Shown here piece after piece: positions 60,373 through 64,000 of a stretch of 64,000 nucleotides of DNA; within the stretch, counting starts at the first letter, position 1; the number at the start of each line of letters is the position of its first letter. Source of the stretch: Imperialibacter sp040222815 (GTDB taxonomy: Bacteria > Bacteroidota > Bacteroidia > Cytophagales > Cyclobacteriaceae); assembly GCF_040222815.1 (NCBI RefSeq), contig NZ_JAVKCH010000057.1, forward strand, positions 62,001 through 126,000, in the 5' to 3' direction. The notes below the pieces were generated by a model, which saw only the letters and a list, made by a program, of their open reading frames with translations, had not been told where the DNA came from and did no database searches. Both the position numbers and the translations under genes were made by a program.

Positions 60373-61376
60373 GCAACCGACCAACATTCAGGTGGTGGCC
60401 ATTGGCGATCCTGGGAGCGATCCTGATAGTGGTAGTGTTTACGTGGTTCTTTGAGGAGCTAAAGCCTGCACTCAGGCTTGACATGAGAAGCCTGCCTCCC
60501 GGAGCAGGCCATTGGCTGGGAACGGACACACTCGGCAGAGATGTATGGCTGGCTATTTTGGCTGGCTCCCAAAGGTCAATCCTGGTCAGCATCGGCGCAG
60601 CGTTAATCGGTGGGAGCATAGGTGTTGGCTTTGGAAGTGTTGCTGCCTTTTTCGGAAATGATCGCCTGCGGTTTACTATCAGAACCTACCTTACGGGACT
60701 GTTGCTGCTGCTCATTGCCGTTTATTTTGCTGCGGTGCTTTGGCCGACCGTTTCTTCCACTGGCCAGGTGCTTGCCGGGGCGCTGATTGTCCTTCTTCTG
60801 GTTGTTTCAGTTGTAGTAACATGGTGGTTGCTTAAAAGGTTTGGCGTTTTGGCGGGCAGAATGACTTTTCCTCTGGACACCATCACCCAGCGGTTTATTG
60901 AGGTGATCTCGGTCATTCCCCGCTTGTATTTAATCGTGGCTTTTGCTATGATCATTCCCATCAATATGTTCACTCTAATAGTGCTGTTTGCTGTTACCAG
61001 CTGGGATGTGATGGCGAGGATGGTGCGTGCTGAGATGCTGAAAGTAAGAGAGATAACCTATATCGAATCGGCGAGGGTAATAGGGTTATCAGAATCTAAG
61101 GTCTTTTTTCGGCATGCATTGCCAAATGCCATCGGGCCTGTGGCCACGCAGGTATGTTTTACTATATCGGGGTTGTTGATTGCCGAAGCCACCCTTTCAT
61201 TTATCGGTGTAGGTGTTTCTCCCGAAACTGTCAGTTGGGGAAGTATCATCCATGGCTACCTCGAAAACCTGCAAGCCTGGTGGTTGGCTGTTTTCCCCGG
61301 AATTTGTATTTACCTCACTGTGATTAGCCTGCATGCTTTGGGCAATGATTTGGATAGGATGTACCACCGTAAGTAA
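60369..61376 (+). CDS. Dpp/Opp-type ABC transporter permease (DppC family)
   Basis: 335 aa. The start LGTDTLGRDVWLAILAGSQRSILVSIGAALIGG is the usual DppC opening. The EAA-like loop is YIESARVIGLSESKVFFRHALPNAIGPVATQVC, and the tail YLTVISLHALGNDLDRMYHRK is typical of peptide/nickel permeases. It forms a heterodimer with the upstream permease. Substrate unknown. The next gene (methyltransferase) is on the same strand but 139 nt away and unrelated. Confidence 0.9.
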   Translation: MSNRPTFRWWPLAILGAILIVVVFTWFFEELKPALRLDMRSLPPGAGHWLGTDTLGRDVWLAILAGSQRSILVSIGAALIGGSIGVGFGSVAAFFGNDRLRFTIRTYLTGLLLLLIAVYFAAVLWPTVSSTGQVLAGALIVLLLVVSVVVTWWLLKRFGVLAGRMTFPLDTITQRFIEVISVIPRLYLIVAFAMIIPINMFTLIVLFAVTSWDVMARMVRAEMLKVREITYIESARVIGLSESKVFFRHALPNAIGPVATQVCFTISGLLIAEATLSFIGVGVSPETVSWGSIIHGYLENLQAWWLAVFPGICIYLTVISLHALGNDLDRMYHRK

Positions 61377-61515
61377 ATCAAACAAGTCGATTCAATATCA
61401 AGTCGACAAGGCTACAAAAGCGTAAACCTCAATCAAATTGTTTGCTGGCGAGCCTTTGATCTTAGGATGACGAAATATATTTTTGGGTACTCTTAAAATT
61501 TTCGTTCCCGAAAGT

Positions 61516-62940
61516 ATGAAAGGTACCAAAATCACAATACAGGATGCTGCAAGCGAATTAAATTTGACTCCGCAGCAAGTAAGAAACCTTTGTCGGCATG
61601 AAAAGATATATAGCCAAAAAGTGGGTAAAACCTGGATATTGGAGGAGGAACAAGTCGCTTTCTACAAAGCAAACAACAAATGCGGACTGACAAAAGACAA
61701 AGAAGCTTCGGGCGATCATGACACATTCGGCCTTGGGTTTGAAAGGCCGATTGCACTTTCGTTTTTTACTGGAGCCATGGGCCTTGACCTGGGTATCGAA
61801 AAAGCTGGTTTCAAGACATTGCTTGCCTGCGAAACAGACAACGCCTGTAGGAAAACCATTGTTAGAAATAGGCCTGAGATTGCCTTGATAAGCGACATCC
61901 GAAATTATACAGCATCTGATATTAGAGAAAAGGCTGGCCTAAGTGCATCAGACGAGATCGACTTGATCGTGGGCGGGCCGCCGTGTCAGGCCTTCAGTAC
62001 TGCTGGCAAGCGAAAGGGATTTGAGGATGATCGAGGCAATGTATTCCTAACCTTTCTGGATCGAATCATTGAATTAAAGCCGAAATACGCCGTCATAGAA
62101 AACGTTAGAGGTATTCTATCAGCGGCGCTGAAGCACAGGCCCCATGAGAAACGGGGCGTGGGCGATCCTCCACTCGAAGTAGAAGAAATGAATGGTGGCG
62201 CACTTATGCATATAGTCAAGGTGTTGAACAATGAGGGCTATGGTGTAAGCTTCAATTTATACAACGCTGCAAACTTCGGGACTCCCCAAAAGAGGGAGCG
62301 GGTCATCATCGTTGCGTCGAGAGATGGAGGCAGATTACCCTATTTGACGCCAAGCAATTCTGAAAAGGGTGAGTTTGGTCTGCCAGCTTGGAACACCTTT
62401 GAAGATGCCGTCAGAGATTTGCCAATGCAGAACATGCATTATGTAAAATTTCCGGAAAAAAGACTGAGATACTACCGAATGCTGACCCCCGGCCAGTACT
62501 GGAAGCACCTGCCAGAGGATATCCAAAAAGAAGCGTTAGGGAAATCTTATTATTCCGGAGGTGGTAAAACGGGGTTCCTGAGGAGACTGGCTTGGGATCA
62601 GCCTGCGCCAACTTTGGTCACGCACCCAGCCATGCCAGCCACTGACCTTGCTCATCCAGAAGAAGACCGACCCTTAAGCATAGAGGAGTACAAAAGGGTT
62701 CAACAATTTCCAGACGGTTGGAAAATTGAAGGCAGCTTGATTGAGCAATATCGTCAAATAGGAAATGCAGTGCCTGTAGGCTTGGGCAAAGCCGTGGGAG
62801 ATCTCATTATGAACCACATCCGGGGAGTGAAGATTGCCGGGTTTCCCGATTTTAAATATTCCAGATATAGAAATACTGACGACAAGGCGTGGTTAGCCGA
62901 TATATCCAGAGAGTTAGGCCAATTCAAAATCGCCATATGA
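61516..62940 (+). CDS. C5-cytosine DNA methyltransferase with N-terminal HTH
   Basis: 474 aa from MKGTKITIQDAASEL; a TTG 11 codons upstream is open. Residues about 4-50 form a MerR/excisionase-like HTH (TIQDAASELNLTPQQVRNLC, GKTWILEEEQVAFYK). The methyltransferase has motif I ALSFFTGAMGLDLGIEKAG, the catalytic P-C-Q in GGPPCQAFSTAGKRKGF (motif IV), motif VI YAVIENVRG, motif VIII NFGTPQKRERVIIVASR and motif X YRQIGNAVPVGLGKAVG. It overlaps the nuclease by 4 nt (ATGA). It protects host DNA by cytosine methylation; the recognition site cannot be read from sequence. The HTH may serve autoregulation. Confidence 0.94.
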   Translation: MKGTKITIQDAASELNLTPQQVRNLCRHEKIYSQKVGKTWILEEEQVAFYKANNKCGLTKDKEASGDHDTFGLGFERPIALSFFTGAMGLDLGIEKAGFKTLLACETDNACRKTIVRNRPEIALISDIRNYTASDIREKAGLSASDEIDLIVGGPPCQAFSTAGKRKGFEDDRGNVFLTFLDRIIELKPKYAVIENVRGILSAALKHRPHEKRGVGDPPLEVEEMNGGALMHIVKVLNNEGYGVSFNLYNAANFGTPQKRERVIIVASRDGGRLPYLTPSNSEKGEFGLPAWNTFEDAVRDLPMQNMHYVKFPEKRLRYYRMLTPGQYWKHLPEDIQKEALGKSYYSGGGKTGFLRRLAWDQPAPTLVTHPAMPATDLAHPEEDRPLSIEEYKRVQQFPDGWKIEGSLIEQYRQIGNAVPVGLGKAVGDLIMNHIRGVKIAGFPDFKYSRYRNTDDKAWLADISRELGQFKIAI

Positions 62941-63686
62941 ATTCACTTGACCTGGATGATGTACGAAAGTACGTTGAAAAAAATATCGGAACATTTCACC
63001 AGAAAAGGATTGAGAAAATCGATGGTCTGCGCTTAAAAGATGTCTTGGCCAAGAAAAACCCATATCTATTTAGAGCGAAGAACTTATTGATTGCTAAAGA
63101 CCTTATTCAGGGAATCGTTGACGCATTCGTTTCTTCAAGTGAAGAAGGCATATTTGGTGAATGGCTTGAGGGGCTTGCGATTTACGTCAACGAACTTGTT
63201 TATCAAGGTAGAAAATCTGCAGTTCCCGGTGTTGATTTAGAGTTCGACGTTGATGGAGTTAGAAACATTGTATCAATAAAGTCTGGGCCAAATTGGGGAA
63301 ATGATAGCCAGATAAAGAAAATGACTGACAACTTCAATTCTGCCAGACGAGTGCTGAGAACGTCGGGTGCAAACATCAATGTAAAGGCAGTGAATGGTTG
63401 CTGCTATGGGAGGTCTTCAAAACAACATGAATACAAAGAAAAGGGCGACTATTATAAGCTTTGCGGGCAATCGTTTTGGGAGTTTATTTCCGGTGATCCG
63501 GAGCTTTACAAAGAAATCATTGTCCCGCTTGGATACAAAGCGCAGGAGAAGAACGACGAGTTTATCGCCTCTTACTCACAGATGATCAACAAGTTTACGT
63601 TTGAGTTTTCAAAAGATTTCTGCGATTCAAAGGGTGCTATTGATTGGGATAAGTTGATCGAGTTCAATTCAAAAAGAAGAGACTAA
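62937..63686 (+). CDS. Type II restriction endonuclease, PmeII-like
   Basis: 249 aa from the ATG overlapping the methyltransferase stop; a longer frame from 62889 is inside the methyltransferase. Family-like blocks are LRLKDVLAKKNPYLFRAKNLL, SSEEGIFGEWLEGLAIYVNELVYQG, VDLEFDVDGVRNIVSIKSGPNWGN and NVKAVNGCCYGR. The likely PD-(D/E)XK site is D100, with K115 in the SIKSG strand and E79 in the preceding helix. The pair is a complete type II system with shared transcription. The recognition site is unknown. Confidence 0.9.
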   Translation: MNSLDLDDVRKYVEKNIGTFHQKRIEKIDGLRLKDVLAKKNPYLFRAKNLLIAKDLIQGIVDAFVSSSEEGIFGEWLEGLAIYVNELVYQGRKSAVPGVDLEFDVDGVRNIVSIKSGPNWGNDSQIKKMTDNFNSARRVLRTSGANINVKAVNGCCYGRSSKQHEYKEKGDYYKLCGQSFWEFISGDPELYKEIIVPLGYKAQEKNDEFIASYSQMINKFTFEFSKDFCDSKGAIDWDKLIEFNSKRRD

Positions 63687-63806
63687 TTCCCTAGTAAAAT
63701 CCGACGGAGTCTGAATTACCCCGACAATACATCAGCTTAATACCTGACAGAAATCATACTTTGCCGACGGGCATCATTGCATTTTTGTAAAGTCAAACAA
63801 ATCGCA

Positions 63807-64000
63807 ATGCCCATGCAAACTGACCTATTGTTCCAAAATGCCACCCACGAAGCATTCAATGCTTTAATTACAAACAAGTATATCTCAAGAAATGCTGAGA
63901 GCATGAACACACTTTCTTTAGCCCTTAAATACGACCTGATCAGGTTGTCTTCGCTTGGGGTGGTAGTGTTTTTAGAAGACAGAATACAATTGGCAGAAGG
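63807..64000 (+). CDS. Unknown protein, 3' end outside window
   Basis: 64 codons are visible from an ATG at 63807 (MPMQTDLLFQNATHEAFNALITNK...); Met3 at 63813 is an alternative. The frame is open to the window edge. It is soluble-looking, with LKYDLIRLSSLGVVVFLEDRIQLAEG at the edge, and I recognise no family. It lies 120 nt behind the nuclease gene and could be an unrelated gene or an extra RM-linked gene. Confidence 0.5.
   Translation, partial: MPMQTDLLFQNATHEAFNALITNKYISRNAESMNTLSLALKYDLIRLSSLGVVVFLEDRIQLAE

Noticed and set aside
1..64000. CRISPR array, prophage, transposase or integrase, tRNA and rRNA genes
   Set aside because: No regularly spaced repeats, no recognisable phage or transposase proteins and no cloverleaf or rRNA sequence were seen.

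Overview
The window looks like chromosomal DNA of a Bacteroidota bacterium, most probably of the order Cytophagales. Supporting signs are the TPR-type histidine kinase with a LuxR-type regulator, DUF4295 directly behind rpmB-rpmG, the bacillithiol enzyme BshC, GroES-like and DUF6048/DUF6452-type genes, a TonB-dependent receptor with a carboxypeptidase-like regulatory domain, a C(-) type L33, promoters resembling TTTG-N19-TAnnTTTG and few Shine-Dalgarno sites. The exact genus cannot be read from the sequence. Base composition is even, and I see no rRNA, tRNA, prophage, transposase or CRISPR array.

Layout. 1-5158 (mostly minus strand): two ExbD genes, a response regulator with its TPR histidine kinase, and ornithine aminotransferase. 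5215-12012 (mostly plus): DUF5522, the L28-L33-DUF4295-ftsY block, two divergent envelope proteins, then rimO-bshC-fau. 12015-12530 is a compact inverted-repeat unit that carries only a four-helix-bundle (23S-IVS type) gene. 12541-29583 is mixed housekeeping and accessory content: ABC exporter, Tat-exported amine oxidase, cation/H+ antiporter, DUF3124, rmuC, GroES-like, Uma2, two oxidoreductases, a zinc-ribbon membrane protein, DUF2141, DUF1684, a DASS transporter, EamA and a dihydrouridine synthase. 29644-36652: CPBP protease, DUF2007, cdsA, glutamate dehydrogenase, psd, RDD, GAF/fRMsr, ribD and prmC.

36649-42219 (minus) is a thiamine locus. A TPP riboswitch with its own promoter precedes a TonB-dependent receptor, an uncharacterised 355-aa protein and a thiamine-pyrophosphokinase-like protein that has lost its usual catalytic acids. 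A PnuC-family transporter and a NadR-like kinase lie immediately upstream on the same strand. Together they suggest outer-membrane uptake, inner-membrane transport and phosphorylation trapping of thiamine or a related compound.

42322-52101 (plus): guaB with a clear terminator, then a tightly overlapped run of SpoIIE phosphatase, STAS protein, RsbW-like kinase, three periplasmic foldase-type genes and a MoxR ATPase. This places a partner-switching regulator in the same transcription unit as outer-membrane biogenesis chaperones. 52104-58673 (minus): a Rieske-like lipoprotein, pheS, three exopolysaccharide genes (fcl, polyprenyl glycosylphosphotransferase, WecA/MraY type), a TrmJ-type methyltransferase and a lipoprotein. 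59059-61376: two Dpp/Opp-type permeases. 61516-63686: a type II restriction-modification pair with an HTH-fused C5 methyltransferase and a PmeII-type nuclease. A truncated unknown gene runs off the right edge.

The most promising leads are the inverted-repeat four-helix-bundle unit, the unusual genes in the TPP-riboswitch operon, the partner-switch/foldase operon, and several familiar folds with changed active-site residues (Uma2, Rieske, TPK) or an added cysteine cluster (ornithine aminotransferase).
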